Source: Candidatus Saccharibacteria bacterium UBA2866 (GTDB lineage Bacteria; Patescibacteriota; Saccharimonadia; Saccharimonadales; Saccharimonadaceae). Taken from it: a DNA stretch of 34,684 nucleotides. Shown here one piece after another: positions 27,710 through 34,684 of this stretch. The DNA is taken from positions 296 through 34,979 of the forward strand of contig DEEY01000002.1 of assembly GCA_002350545.1 (NCBI GenBank), given 5' to 3'. The notes beneath the pieces are model-generated. The model saw nothing but the letters and a program-made list of their open reading frames with translations, ran no database searches and was not told the DNA's origin. How positions within the stretch are numbered: position 1 is the first letter of the stretch; every line of letters starts with the position of its first letter. The translations under genes were made by a program, and so were the position numbers.

Positions 27710-29429
27710 AATTTTACGAAATATAGTTTTGGTCGCATTAGCAATTATTGCTGTGCGGCTGTTTTTTATCCAAATTATTGAACACGATTATTGGGTCGCT
27801 AAAGCTGATGAAGAACACACGATACTAGAAACCATTTCTGCCAAACGTGGTGAAATATATATGATGGATCGGGGTGAGCCAGTCGCAGTGGTTCTGAACC
27901 AAACTATGTATCAAATCATTATCGACCCAGCTGCTGTCGATCAGGAAAAAACAAAACAAGCTCTCGAGGCCAACGTTAAGGATTATCTTGTTGTCGACCT
28001 GAATGAAATTTTTAATCAGGAAGGCCTCCGCTATTCCATCGTTGCCAAAAACGTTCCACGTAGTGCAATTGAAAAACTCGCCGAAGAGAACCTCTCATCC
28101 GTTTGGTTTAAGAAAGGGAATCAACGTGTCTATCCTGAAGAAAAACTTGGCTCGACTTTACTTGGTTTTGTTAACGCTGATGGTTTAGGCCAATATGGCG
28201 TCGAAGGTTCTCTTAATAACGAATTAGCTGGTAAAGACGGGTTATTAAAATCCACTGCCGACTTTAATAAAGTTGCTCTTTCTATCGGTAACGATAATAT
28301 CAAAATACCTGCCGAAGACGGCAAAAATATTGTTTTGTCCGTTGACCGTAGCTTGGAGCGTGGCACCGAGGAACTTCTTCAAAAACACCTCGATCAAACA
28401 CCTGCCACCCATGCTGCCGCTTTAATCATGGATCCAAATACTGGCGAAGTTATCACGATGACTAGTTTGCCAAATTATGATCCAGCTGACTATGGCAAAG
28501 TCGAAGACGCCTCAGCTTATATTAATCAAGTTACTGAGGTGCCTTACGAGCCAGCTTCAGTTTGTAAGAGCTTTGCTTTCTCCGCCGCTATCAACGAAGG
28601 TAAAATGACTTCCGCCACCACCTATTTTAATCAAGGTTATGAAATTGTAGACGGTTGGAAAATCCAGAACGCTGAACAGCGTGCCAGTATCTACGGTGTT
28701 ATCGATATGAAGACAGCACTCTATTGGTCACTCAACACCGGTTCAATTTATGCGCTTAAACTACTTGGTGATAATCCAAACAGTATTAACCAGCAAGGTC
28801 GCGAAAAACTCCATGATTATTACTACAATAAATTCCGTCTTGGTCAGGCTACTGGTATTGAATTAATTGAAGCTGAAGGTTTTATCCCTGATCCAAATGA
28901 AGGATGGGGCCGCGATTCCGTTTACGCTAATATGACTTTTGGTCAGAATCTTGGCATTACGATGATTCAAACTGCCACTGCCTATTCTGCCGTTATTAAC
29001 GGTGGTACTTGGCGCACTCCTTCCATCGTAAAAGGCTACTATGAAAATGGCGAAGTTGCGTCCAAAGATAATCCAGAAAAAGTTGAAGATAAAGTGCTAT
29101 CTGATGAAACCTCCGCTATGATGCGCGACATGTTCATTAATAACCGCAGCTACAAAGCTCGAGCCGGTATCGACCGACCAGGTTACGCCATTGGTGGTAA
29201 ATCTGGTACTGCTCAGGTTATTAAAGACGGCGCTTACGACGACACCATGAGCGAGACTGTCGGTACCTACATCGGCTTCGTTGGCCCTACAAATGACTTG
29301 CCAAAATATGTAATAATGGTTAAAATGTGGGGAGAGGGTCATTATTTGGATGGTGGCATCGCCAGTAATCTATTTGACGATTTAGAAAACTACCTCATCG
29401 ATTATTTAAAAATAAAACCAGGGAATTAA
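27696..29429 (+). CDS. ftsI: Septal peptidoglycan transpeptidase FtsI (PBP2B/3)
   Basis: A 577-residue class B penicillin-binding protein that cross-links septal peptidoglycan. One N-terminal membrane anchor (8-28) precedes the pedestal domain with the AKRGEIYMMDRG motif. The transpeptidase domain has SVCK (Ser288 to Lys291), SLN (from Ser345) and KSGT (502-505). The residues before the catalytic Ser are EPAS instead of the common EPGS. It is full length, without PASTA domains. It overlaps the ftsL-like gene by 14 bases and ends one base before mraY. Confidence 0.94.
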   Translation: MPRIKILRNIVLVALAIIAVRLFFIQIIEHDYWVAKADEEHTILETISAKRGEIYMMDRGEPVAVVLNQTMYQIIIDPAAVDQEKTKQALEANVKDYLVVDLNEIFNQEGLRYSIVAKNVPRSAIEKLAEENLSSVWFKKGNQRVYPEEKLGSTLLGFVNADGLGQYGVEGSLNNELAGKDGLLKSTADFNKVALSIGNDNIKIPAEDGKNIVLSVDRSLERGTEELLQKHLDQTPATHAAALIMDPNTGEVITMTSLPNYDPADYGKVEDASAYINQVTEVPYEPASVCKSFAFSAAINEGKMTSATTYFNQGYEIVDGWKIQNAEQRASIYGVIDMKTALYWSLNTGSIYALKLLGDNPNSINQQGREKLHDYYYNKFRLGQATGIELIEAEGFIPDPNEGWGRDSVYANMTFGQNLGITMIQTATAYSAVINGGTWRTPSIVKGYYENGEVASKDNPEKVEDKVLSDETSAMMRDMFINNRSYKARAGIDRPGYAIGGKSGTAQVIKDGAYDDTMSETVGTYIGFVGPTNDLPKYVIMVKMWGEGHYLDGGIASNLFDDLENYLIDYLKIKPGN

Positions 29430-29430
29430 T

Positions 29431-30453
29431 ATGAATTTAAACGACGAAATATTTTACGGCTTACTACTTGCTCTCGCGGGGTTCCTCTTTTCAATGGTCT
29501 TAACACCATTTTATACCCATTTTGCCTACAAGTATAAATTTTGGAAAAAACAGAAAAAAACCACTGTCGACGGCAAGGCCCTACCAGTGATGACGAAACT
29601 TCATGCCCATAAGTTTAAACGTGTATTTCCTACTATGGCCGGGCTAGTTGGTGTTATTGCCGTTACGGCTGTTACTTGGCTTTTCAATCTAGACCGAGGG
29701 CAAACTTGGCTACCCTTAGTAGGTTTCTTGGGCGGTGCCTTAGTTGGCGTAATTGATGACTGTATTAATATCTTTGGTTCTGGGCGTGGCGCAGCAGGGC
29801 TACGTGGCCCAGTCAAATTCTTCCTAATTACCGTAGTAGGCTTAGTGCTTGGTTGGTATTTTGCCGTCAAACTCGGCTGGACTTCCATCCTCATTCCGTT
29901 TGTTGGTAATATCCAAATTGGTATCGTAGGCATGATTCTAGTTTTTGCTTTTGCCGTCGTTGCTACCAGCAATGCAGTTAATATCTCTGACGGTTTAGAT
30001 GGTCTTTCGGGTGGCCTTGCTATGATGGCTTATGGCGCCTTCGGTATTATTGCTTTGTTTCAGGGGAATATGCTACTCTTTGGTTTCTGTTTAACTGTCG
30101 TCGGCTGGCTTCTAAGCTATGTTTGGTTCAACGTGCCACCAGCTAGGTTTATGATGGGCGACACCGGCTCATTTGCCTTGGGTAGCGGGCTAGGCGTAGT
30201 CGCCATGATGACCAACTCATTCTTGCTCTTGCCAATTATCGGCTTACCATTTGTAGTTGAGGCTGGCTCTTCATTACTACAGCTTGCTAGTAAAAAATTC
30301 TTCGGTCGAAAAATCTTCATTTCGGCCCCACTCCACCACCATTTAGAAGCTATAGGTTGGGGGGAAGCTAAGATTGTTATGCGTTTTTGGATTGTTGCCG
30401 GCGTTTGTGCAATCCTCGGTATCTTTATTGCTGCCACTGGAGGTGCCATTTGA
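29431..30453 (+). CDS. mraY: Phospho-MurNAc-pentapeptide translocase MraY
   Basis: A 340-residue polytopic enzyme that makes lipid I from UDP-MurNAc-pentapeptide and undecaprenyl phosphate. About ten membrane helices. The conserved catalytic sites are present: VIDDCIN (Asp-Asp), NAVNISDGLDGL, MGDTGSFALG, and PLHHHLEAIGW. It begins one base after ftsI with AGGGAA as ribosome site. Its stop overlaps the TTG start of ftsW. Confidence 0.95.
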   Translation: MNLNDEIFYGLLLALAGFLFSMVLTPFYTHFAYKYKFWKKQKKTTVDGKALPVMTKLHAHKFKRVFPTMAGLVGVIAVTAVTWLFNLDRGQTWLPLVGFLGGALVGVIDDCINIFGSGRGAAGLRGPVKFFLITVVGLVLGWYFAVKLGWTSILIPFVGNIQIGIVGMILVFAFAVVATSNAVNISDGLDGLSGGLAMMAYGAFGIIALFQGNMLLFGFCLTVVGWLLSYVWFNVPPARFMMGDTGSFALGSGLGVVAMMTNSFLLLPIIGLPFVVEAGSSLLQLASKKFFGRKIFISAPLHHHLEAIGWGEAKIVMRFWIVAGVCAILGIFIAATGGAI

Positions 30454-31712
30454 AAAATCGCAAACACAAATCAGATTTAGTGATTCTATTTGCAACACTT
30501 GGCCTTATGGCACTTGGATTAATCATCATTTATGCCATTGGCCCAATGCGCGCTAACGTCTTAAATAGTACCTACGGCACCGATTATGATTCTAACTATT
30601 TTTTCCTTGGCCAACTGCGTTCTGTCGCGTTATCTTTGCTGGCTTTTTTTGCTGCTTTTAAATGGATTCCTTACGAATACGTCAAAAAATTTGCCAAACC
30701 CATAATGATCATCGCCCTGTTTTTATCGGGTTTACTTTGGGTTTTAGCAATCGTTGGTTCACCACTTGCCAAATGCGAACTCGGTGAATGCCGTTGGTTT
30801 AATCTCGGTCCAGTTAGTCTTCAGCCGGCTGAGTTTTTGAAGTTAGCTCTGGTAGTTTACCTCGCTGATTTTCTAGCTCGTAAAAAGGAAGAAGGCGTTA
30901 TCGGTAAATGGCGAGAGTTTTGGTTACCGCTTTTAATTGTTTGTGGCCTGTCGTTGCTTTTAGTCGTGGTCGCTCAGGGTGATTTAGGCACCGGCGTAGC
31001 CTTGATTGCGATTATTTTCGGGATGCTTTTAATTGCCGGTGTACCCACCAAACAATATCTCATCATGCTGGCGCTAGTTTTAACTGTTGCCGTCGGCTCG
31101 GTGGTTGTTTCCAGCCACCGGATGGAACGTGTCAACGCATGGCTAGACACTCTAACTGGTCAAGAAAGTTCTGATTCTACTTATCACATCGATAATGCTA
31201 TGTTGGCCATCGGGACTGGTGGGGTATCCGGCGTTGGTATTGGTAATTCCGTCCAAGCAACCGGCTATCTGCCCGAATCTATCAATGACTCCGTTTTCGC
31301 CATTATGGGTGAAACTTTTGGTTTTATTGGACTCTTCATCGTCATCGCAGTTTTTGGCGTTATTCTGCTAAGATTCCTTAAAGTCGCTGGCAACACCGCC
31401 GACACCGAAGAGCGTTTATTTGTGATAGGAGTTTTTTCCTGGATGCTAGCACAAGTCGTCGTTAACATCATGGCCATGACTGGTTTAGTCCCCGTCACCG
31501 GTATTACTTTACCACTCCTTTCTTATGGTGGCACCAGTATGGTATTTTTGGCTTTTGCAATTGGCTTAAGTTTACAGATTTCATGTTATACTAGTAGAGA
31601 GGTAATCAAAAATGAAGATATTAATAGTCGGGGGCGGGTCGGGGGGACACATTACACCAGCCGTCGCCGTAGTTCGAGAAATATTAGCCAAAAAACCTCG
31701 CGCCGAGGTTGA
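30450..31712 (+). CDS. ftsW: Septal peptidoglycan glycosyltransferase FtsW (SEDS)
   Basis: A 420-residue, roughly ten-helix SEDS protein that polymerises lipid II at the septum together with FtsI. It has WFNLGPVSLQPAEFLKLALV, including the PAE motif, VAQGDLGTG with the catalytic-type Asp, and the C-terminal TGLVPVTGITLPLLSYGG. The start is TTG at 30450, overlapping the mraY stop (TTGA), with GGAGGT five bases before it; upstream ATG 30387 lies inside mraY and lacks support. The C-terminus continues 101 bases into murG in another frame, adding about 33 basic residues. Confidence 0.92.
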   Translation: MKNRKHKSDLVILFATLGLMALGLIIIYAIGPMRANVLNSTYGTDYDSNYFFLGQLRSVALSLLAFFAAFKWIPYEYVKKFAKPIMIIALFLSGLLWVLAIVGSPLAKCELGECRWFNLGPVSLQPAEFLKLALVVYLADFLARKKEEGVIGKWREFWLPLLIVCGLSLLLVVVAQGDLGTGVALIAIIFGMLLIAGVPTKQYLIMLALVLTVAVGSVVVSSHRMERVNAWLDTLTGQESSDSTYHIDNAMLAIGTGGVSGVGIGNSVQATGYLPESINDSVFAIMGETFGFIGLFIVIAVFGVILLRFLKVAGNTADTEERLFVIGVFSWMLAQVVVNIMAMTGLVPVTGITLPLLSYGGTSMVFLAFAIGLSLQISCYTSREVIKNEDINSRGRVGGTHYTSRRRSSRNISQKTSRRG

Positions 31713-32823
31713 ATTCTGGACTGATTTTAAATACTACAAAAACGTTACTAAACTAACTACTGAAATTGACGTTGCACATTTTATTCGTGTGCGCCGAATT
31801 CCGGCAGGTAAATTTCATCGCTATGCCAACTGGCACTTAAAAGATTATTTCGTCCATTTTGGACTTACCTTAAAGGATTTAATCATCGGCAATGTTTTAG
31901 GTTTTTTCGGGTTCATAGCTGGGTTAGTTACTGCTTTTTCACGTCTAGTTTCAAAATCTAAACGCCCCAACGTGATTTTCCTGAAGGGTGGCTATGTTTG
32001 CTTACCAGTTGGTCTAGTGGCTAAACTATTCCATATTCCATACATTATTCACGAATCGGATACTGTTGCTGGCCTTGCGAATCGTTTACTTATGAAAAAA
32101 GCCAAAAAAGTTGCCTTTGGCATGCCTATTCCCGAGGAATGGCAGGAAACCCACCCGAATTACGTTTGGACTGGCATCCCGGTCGGCGCACAGTTTAAGC
32201 CTGTCAGCGAGACAAAACAAACATCTTTGAAGAAAGCCTTTTCCTTTAGTCCCGATAAACCTCTCGTGGTTATCACTGGTGGTTCACAGGGTTCCGAAAA
32301 CTTAAATGAAGCCACTCGCGCTATATTGCCAGAGCTTCTCAAATTCACCTCCGTTGGCTTAGTTGCTGGTCGCAAGCATTACGAAAACATGATAGATCTC
32401 AAAAAGTACGAAAACTGGGATAAAGCCTCGCTCGAATCTGATTTCCGGATTTGGGAGTTCAACACTACTATGGATGAGCTCATGGGCGCTGCCGACGTCG
32501 TAGTCTCACGCGCTGGCGCCACCACTATCGCCGAGCTTGCCGCCTTAAAAAAGGCTACAATCTTAGTGCCTTTTGCTCGCTTGCCAGGTGGCCATCAATC
32601 CAAAAACGCCGAACGCCTTGAAAAAGTAGGCGCTGTATCCGTAGTAAATGATCTTAAAATGGTAGAAAAACCCGAAATTTTGTTAGATGAAATCCACCAT
32701 CTTATTCGCTCGCCCAAACTCCGCTCTGAAATGGCCGAAAAATTTCACGAAGAGGCTCGCGCTGATGCTGCAAAACGCCTGGCGGAAATAATTTTGGAGG
32801 AAGCTCAAGTTGGAAGAGCCTAA
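31612..32823 (+). CDS. murG: Lipid II-forming GlcNAc transferase MurG
   Basis: A 403-residue GT28 enzyme that adds GlcNAc to lipid I on the inner face of the membrane. GGGSGGH at 7-13 binds the lipid phosphate. ITGGSQGSENLNE, SRAGATTIAELAAL and LPGGHQSKNAERL form the UDP-GlcNAc site in the C-terminal half. It is somewhat longer than the usual 355-370, with extra residues in the first domain. GAGGT is eight bases before the ATG. Its first 101 bases lie within the end of ftsW, and its last 14 overlap the ftsQ-like gene. Confidence 0.94.
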   Translation: MKILIVGGGSGGHITPAVAVVREILAKKPRAEVEFWTDFKYYKNVTKLTTEIDVAHFIRVRRIPAGKFHRYANWHLKDYFVHFGLTLKDLIIGNVLGFFGFIAGLVTAFSRLVSKSKRPNVIFLKGGYVCLPVGLVAKLFHIPYIIHESDTVAGLANRLLMKKAKKVAFGMPIPEEWQETHPNYVWTGIPVGAQFKPVSETKQTSLKKAFSFSPDKPLVVITGGSQGSENLNEATRAILPELLKFTSVGLVAGRKHYENMIDLKKYENWDKASLESDFRIWEFNTTMDELMGAADVVVSRAGATTIAELAALKKATILVPFARLPGGHQSKNAERLEKVGAVSVVNDLKMVEKPEILLDEIHHLIRSPKLRSEMAEKFHEEARADAAKRLAEIILEEAQVGRA

Positions 32824-33412
32824 ACTAGCCAAGCGCCGCGCCAATCGCAAGTCCACCATTATGTCCGGCCGTACCATTGGCGAAAAAAGGGAACGACTGG
32901 AAACCAGAAACGAACGCGCTGCTGCCCGCAAAAAAGATAAGAAAAAAGCTACCCGTCGCGTTGTTTTTACCATATTCGGCTTCCTTGTTTTAATCGGTAT
33001 TTTAGTTTTTTTGGCCACCTATTTTCTAAAAGACAACGAGCCAACCATTACTGCTAGCCCCGCTGCCGAGTCAACTCCGGAATACCGCCCCACTATCGAA
33101 GTAATTGACGAAGACTCTGGCGCCTCCGAAGGCAAAATCACCAGCCGTATGGAAACCTTTATCGGTCAAGTCGAACGTGATTTTAAAGATTTAAACTATA
33201 GGCTAGCCAAAGCCGTCATTCCCACCGGTTCCATCCGCGAAGTTGATTTTTATCTTCAGGATCATCCTGGTTTTATTAAAATGACCATCGACCGTGGCTC
33301 TGCCGTATCGGTTGAAGATGCTGACCGCCTCATTCGCTATCTAGCCGGACAGGGCATTACCGAATATCAATACCTTGACGTTCGCCTCCCTGGCAAAGCC
33401 TTCTGGAAATAA
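32810..33412 (+). CDS. FtsQ/DivIB-like cell-division protein
   Basis: 200 residues. A long basic cytoplasmic tail (1-49, rich in Lys and Arg) leads to one membrane helix (about 50-70, VVFTIFGFLVLIGILVFLATYF), an acidic linker, and an outer domain of about 100 residues. The end, YQYLDVRLPGKAFWK, matches the IDLR.P..(V/A)(Y/F).K ending of FtsQ/DivIB. A full POTRA domain is not obvious, so this is a reduced form. The start is TTG with GGAGG nine bases before it, overlapping murG. It is the last gene of the cluster and probably joins the FtsL-like protein in activating FtsWI. Confidence 0.65.
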   Translation: MEEPKLAKRRANRKSTIMSGRTIGEKRERLETRNERAAARKKDKKKATRRVVFTIFGFLVLIGILVFLATYFLKDNEPTITASPAAESTPEYRPTIEVIDEDSGASEGKITSRMETFIGQVERDFKDLNYRLAKAVIPTGSIREVDFYLQDHPGFIKMTIDRGSAVSVEDADRLIRYLAGQGITEYQYLDVRLPGKAFWK

Positions 33413-33424
33413 TAACGCTTAACT

Positions 33425-33453
33425 TTTACACCAACCAATTAAACTGCTATAAT
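33425..33453 (+). promoter_or_regulatory. Promoter 1 upstream of the NYN gene
   Basis: TTTACA (33425-33430), 17-base spacer, TGC-extended TATAAT (33448-33453). The predicted start is about 33460. The transcript would open with AGTGAGTG (33460-33467), which can pair with CACTCACT (33519-33526), enclosing AAAGGA and an ATG at 33505. Confidence 0.75.
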
Positions 33454-33534
33454 CAAACTAGTGAGTGTAAATAATAGATACTTAATCTTGAAAGGATTTT
33501 ATTCATGTCAAAAACTTCCACTCACTCAAACCAC

Positions 33535-33564
33535 TTGACAACACACATAACCATCTGTTACAAT
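33535..33564 (+). promoter_or_regulatory. Promoter 2 upstream of the NYN gene
   Basis: Perfect -35 TTGACA (33535-33540), 18-base spacer, TGT-extended TACAAT (33559-33564). Confidence 0.75.
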
Positions 33565-33572
33565 AAAAACAT

Positions 33573-33606
33573 ATCCCCCCGGTCTGGGTTCGTCCCCGCC
33601 GGGTAT
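33573..33606 (+). promoter_or_regulatory. GC-rich hairpin in the NYN leader
   Basis: CCCGG/CCGGG arms near 33578 and 33599 enclose GGG-TTCGT-CCC. It falls just after the predicted start of promoter 2 and is followed by TATTTTG. It could be a weak attenuator or a stabilising 5' hairpin. Confidence 0.4.
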
Positions 33607-33628
33607 TTTGTTGAAAGGGAAATCATTT

Positions 33629-34249
33629 ATGGCTAGGAATATAGTGTATATTGACGGCCAGAATTCTCTATATAAAGCAGCCGATTTCCTAATTCGCATA
33701 AACGCAATTACCAATAAGCAAGAATTGGTAAAACTAGATTTCCGCTATTTATTGGAGTCTTTGTTCCCACAAGACAAGCTTATAATAAAGTATTTTGGGG
33801 TGAATACTATTAAAAGGCAAGAAGAATACGGAGATAAAATCCTCAATAAATCAATTATTTTTGCCGATAATCTACGCCGCCTAAAAAACTACCTAGAGGC
33901 CAGCGATGTTGAATTCTATGGTGTAGGCAGTTTACAAGTGCGAAATCGTGATGAATGCGAAAACTGTGGATATGTCGGATACAAAATGGCTGAAAAAGGC
34001 GTAGATGTTGGGTTGGCAGTAGAAATGGTGAGTGATTCTTACAATAGCGACGTCGAAAAACAAGTTCTTCTAAGTTCTGACATAGATTTGTTGCCGGCGA
34101 TTAAATCAGCTAAACACAACAATAAAGAATTCTATTATGTGGCCTTTGAGGGTAGACAAGTCTATGCAATCTCGGCATACGCAAAAGAAACCAAATTCGT
34201 TAGCAACAAAACCCTCCTGGAGGCATTTATTCGAGCATTAGAAGTATAA
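33629..34249 (+). CDS. NYN-domain (LabA/DUF88-like) putative ribonuclease
   Basis: A 206-residue PIN-like NYN protein. The acidic cluster typical of the fold is visible: Asp9 in IVYIDGQN, KGVDVGLAVEM in the middle, and LLSSDIDLLPAI, together expected to hold Mg for RNA cleavage. A CENCG pair occurs in the insert before the second motif. NYN proteins act in RNA processing or decay, sometimes as toxins, but no antitoxin is next to it. The start at 33629 is supported by AAAGGGA eight bases upstream; TTG codons at 33608 and 33611 are less likely. Two strong promoters precede it. Confidence 0.78.
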   Translation: MARNIVYIDGQNSLYKAADFLIRINAITNKQELVKLDFRYLLESLFPQDKLIIKYFGVNTIKRQEEYGDKILNKSIIFADNLRRLKNYLEASDVEFYGVGSLQVRNRDECENCGYVGYKMAEKGVDVGLAVEMVSDSYNSDVEKQVLLSSDIDLLPAIKSAKHNNKEFYYVAFEGRQVYAISAYAKETKFVSNKTLLEAFIRALEV

Positions 34250-34311
34250 GTCTAAACAGGGAATTACAATTTTTGGTAAAATTAGGCCTTTCTTTTTTGT
34301 TTTTGGCATGC

Positions 34312-34317
34312 TACAAT
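34312..34317 (+). promoter_or_regulatory. Promoter -10 of the pseudoknotted RNA
   Basis: TGC-TACAAT. The predicted start, six to seven bases on, coincides with the first base of the long helix at 34324. No clear -35; the extended -10 may suffice. Confidence 0.6.
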
Positions 34318-34323
34318 AAAAGA

Positions 34324-34493
34324 GCAAATTGTTTGATATGTTTAAAATATGCCAGAGTATTTTAAACTAGCACATGCTATAAGAAAAAGAAAAGCATAAA
34401 ATGGCGCCGTTTAGGAGTCCGATAGTGCTTTTCCGATTCTAGTAATCTGGCAGAACATATCGAACAATTTGCACCCTAGACGGTGCCATTTTT
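34324..34493 (+). ncRNA. Candidate pseudoknotted small RNA or riboswitch
   Basis: About 170 bases from predicted promoter start to T-run. Helix A: 34324-34342 pairs with 34454-34472, 19 contiguous pairs with one G-U. Helix H1: TAAAATA/TATTTTA (34343-34349 with 34358-34364) stacks on A. The H1 loop TGCCAGA (34350-34356) pairs with TCTGGCA (34446-34452) just before the A 3' strand, forming a pseudoknot. Helix B: ATGGCGCCGTTTAGG (34401-34415) pairs with CCTAGACGGTGCCAT (34475-34489, two G-U), then five T. A and B interleave, so B is a second pseudoknot or an alternative terminator fold. No tmRNA, RNase P, SRP or known riboswitch signature was recognised. Confidence 0.65.
34475..34493 (+). terminator. 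Terminator arm of the pseudoknotted RNA
   Basis: The 3' strand of helix B (34475-34489, partner at 34401-34415, extendable through AAA/TTT) followed by T-run 34489-34493. Unusually, its two strands are 59 bases apart and the interval holds the 3' strand of helix A. Confidence 0.6.
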
Positions 34494-34544
34494 GTTAAAG
34501 AAGTGTACCGCTTGGGAAAAAGCAAATCTAACAAGAGAGGTAAC

Positions 34545-34684
34545 ATGAAGATCACGAAGAAGTGTGGCAACACTCAAACTAAAATAAGCATAAAAGAAAA
34601 GCTGGATGAGCTAAGAAATAGGCGACGTTCCAGCGCCGGTATGTTTTACACTTCTTCAGCCGGCGCTGTGACCTCGCTTATTTT
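34545..34684 (+). CDS. Possible CDS running off the window (partial)
   Basis: An open frame of 46 codons without stop: MKITKKCGNTQTKISI... GAGAGG lies four bases before the ATG. Basic and hydrophilic, not recognised. Against coding, a hairpin CAGCGCCGG (34631-34639) with CCGGCGCTG (34660-34668), followed by a T-rich edge at 34678-34684, could be a terminator. If so, the stretch may be another small RNA or a short leader. Confidence 0.35.
   Translation, partial: MKITKKCGNTQTKISIKEKLDELRNRRRSSAGMFYTSSAGAVTSLI

Noticed and set aside
30387..30449. ATG-initiated N-terminal extension of ftsW
   Set aside because: It lies wholly inside mraY, encodes a Cys/Arg-rich stretch unlike FtsW, and a well-placed GGAGGT precedes TTG 30450.
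33505..33636. 43-codon frame MSKTSTHSNHL... with AAAGGA upstream
   Set aside because: It contains promoter 2 and the GC-rich leader hairpin and overlaps the NYN start; composition looks random. Possibly translated as a leader but not supported as a gene.
1..34684. CRISPR array, insertion sequence, transposase or integrase
   Set aside because: No regularly spaced repeats and no transposase, integrase or cas-type protein were found on either strand.

Overview
The window looks like part of a small, densely packed genome of the Candidatus Saccharibacteria (TM7) / Patescibacteria type. The signs are a 16S 3' end with a divergent terminal helix, a reduced 588-residue IF-2 and a four-domain S1, very short intergenic gaps, many family-less small proteins, and two copies of a DUF5663-like small protein. 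TGA is used as a stop (ends of mraY and the ROK gene), so the recoded Gracilibacteria/Absconditabacteria are excluded. A near-complete bile-salt-hydrolase-like gene points to an animal-associated, probably intestinal, habitat. Taxonomy and habitat are inferences from gene content; no search was run.

Layout. 1-393: 16S rRNA 3' end, then a structured spacer that ends in a strong terminator with no 23S gene. 394-3840: MTA/SAH nucleosidase, MazG-like hydrolase, SpoU methyltransferase, NodB deacetylase, HD hydrolase. 3894-4442: tRNA-Ile and tRNA-Ala, a small promoter-to-terminator RNA unit, and the strongest promoter of the window in front of a KGG stress protein. 4639-7022: metallopeptidase and ROK gene, divergent from rpsA. 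7144-10022: a DUF5663-like protein and an 858-residue coiled-coil membrane protein. 10073-13841: acyl-CoA synthetase, GT2 glycosyltransferase, small exporter, membrane-anchored unknown. 13842-14105: multi-helix element and tRNA-Asn. 14199-16852: infB, membrane protein, second DUF5663-like gene. 16845-21225 (minus strand): fmt-def, bile salt hydrolase, priA. 21301-23768: winged-helix protein, recJ, CYTH protein. 23843-25634 (minus strand): KwaB-like protein and two related small proteins. 25635-26175: long non-coding stretch with a good promoter. 26176-33412: a division/cell-wall cluster in the order rsmH, 21-codon ORF, ftsL-like, ftsI, mraY, ftsW, murG, ftsQ-like. 33413-34684: two strong promoters, NYN-domain protein, pseudoknotted RNA candidate, and a partial ORF at the edge.

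How it works together. The cluster from rsmH to the ftsQ-like gene is one plus-strand block with overlapping or abutting genes, supplying lipid I/II synthesis (MraY, MurG), the septal SEDS-transpeptidase pair (FtsW, FtsI) and divisome bitopic proteins. def and fmt form a formyl-methionine pair. recJ with priA, and infB with rpsA, are core information genes.

The most striking signal is regulatory. Eight genes have an extended -10 box (TGN-TATAAT, or TG-TATAAT for rsmH) exactly six bases before the start codon, which predicts leaderless mRNAs. They sit beside genes with ordinary GGAGG-type ribosome sites. In three junctions the stop codon of the upstream gene lies inside the -10 box of the next. 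The other items most worth checking are the pseudoknotted RNA at 34324-34493, the tRNA-Ala with a swapped 19-56 elbow pair, the GC-rich palindrome inside priA, and the bile salt hydrolase.
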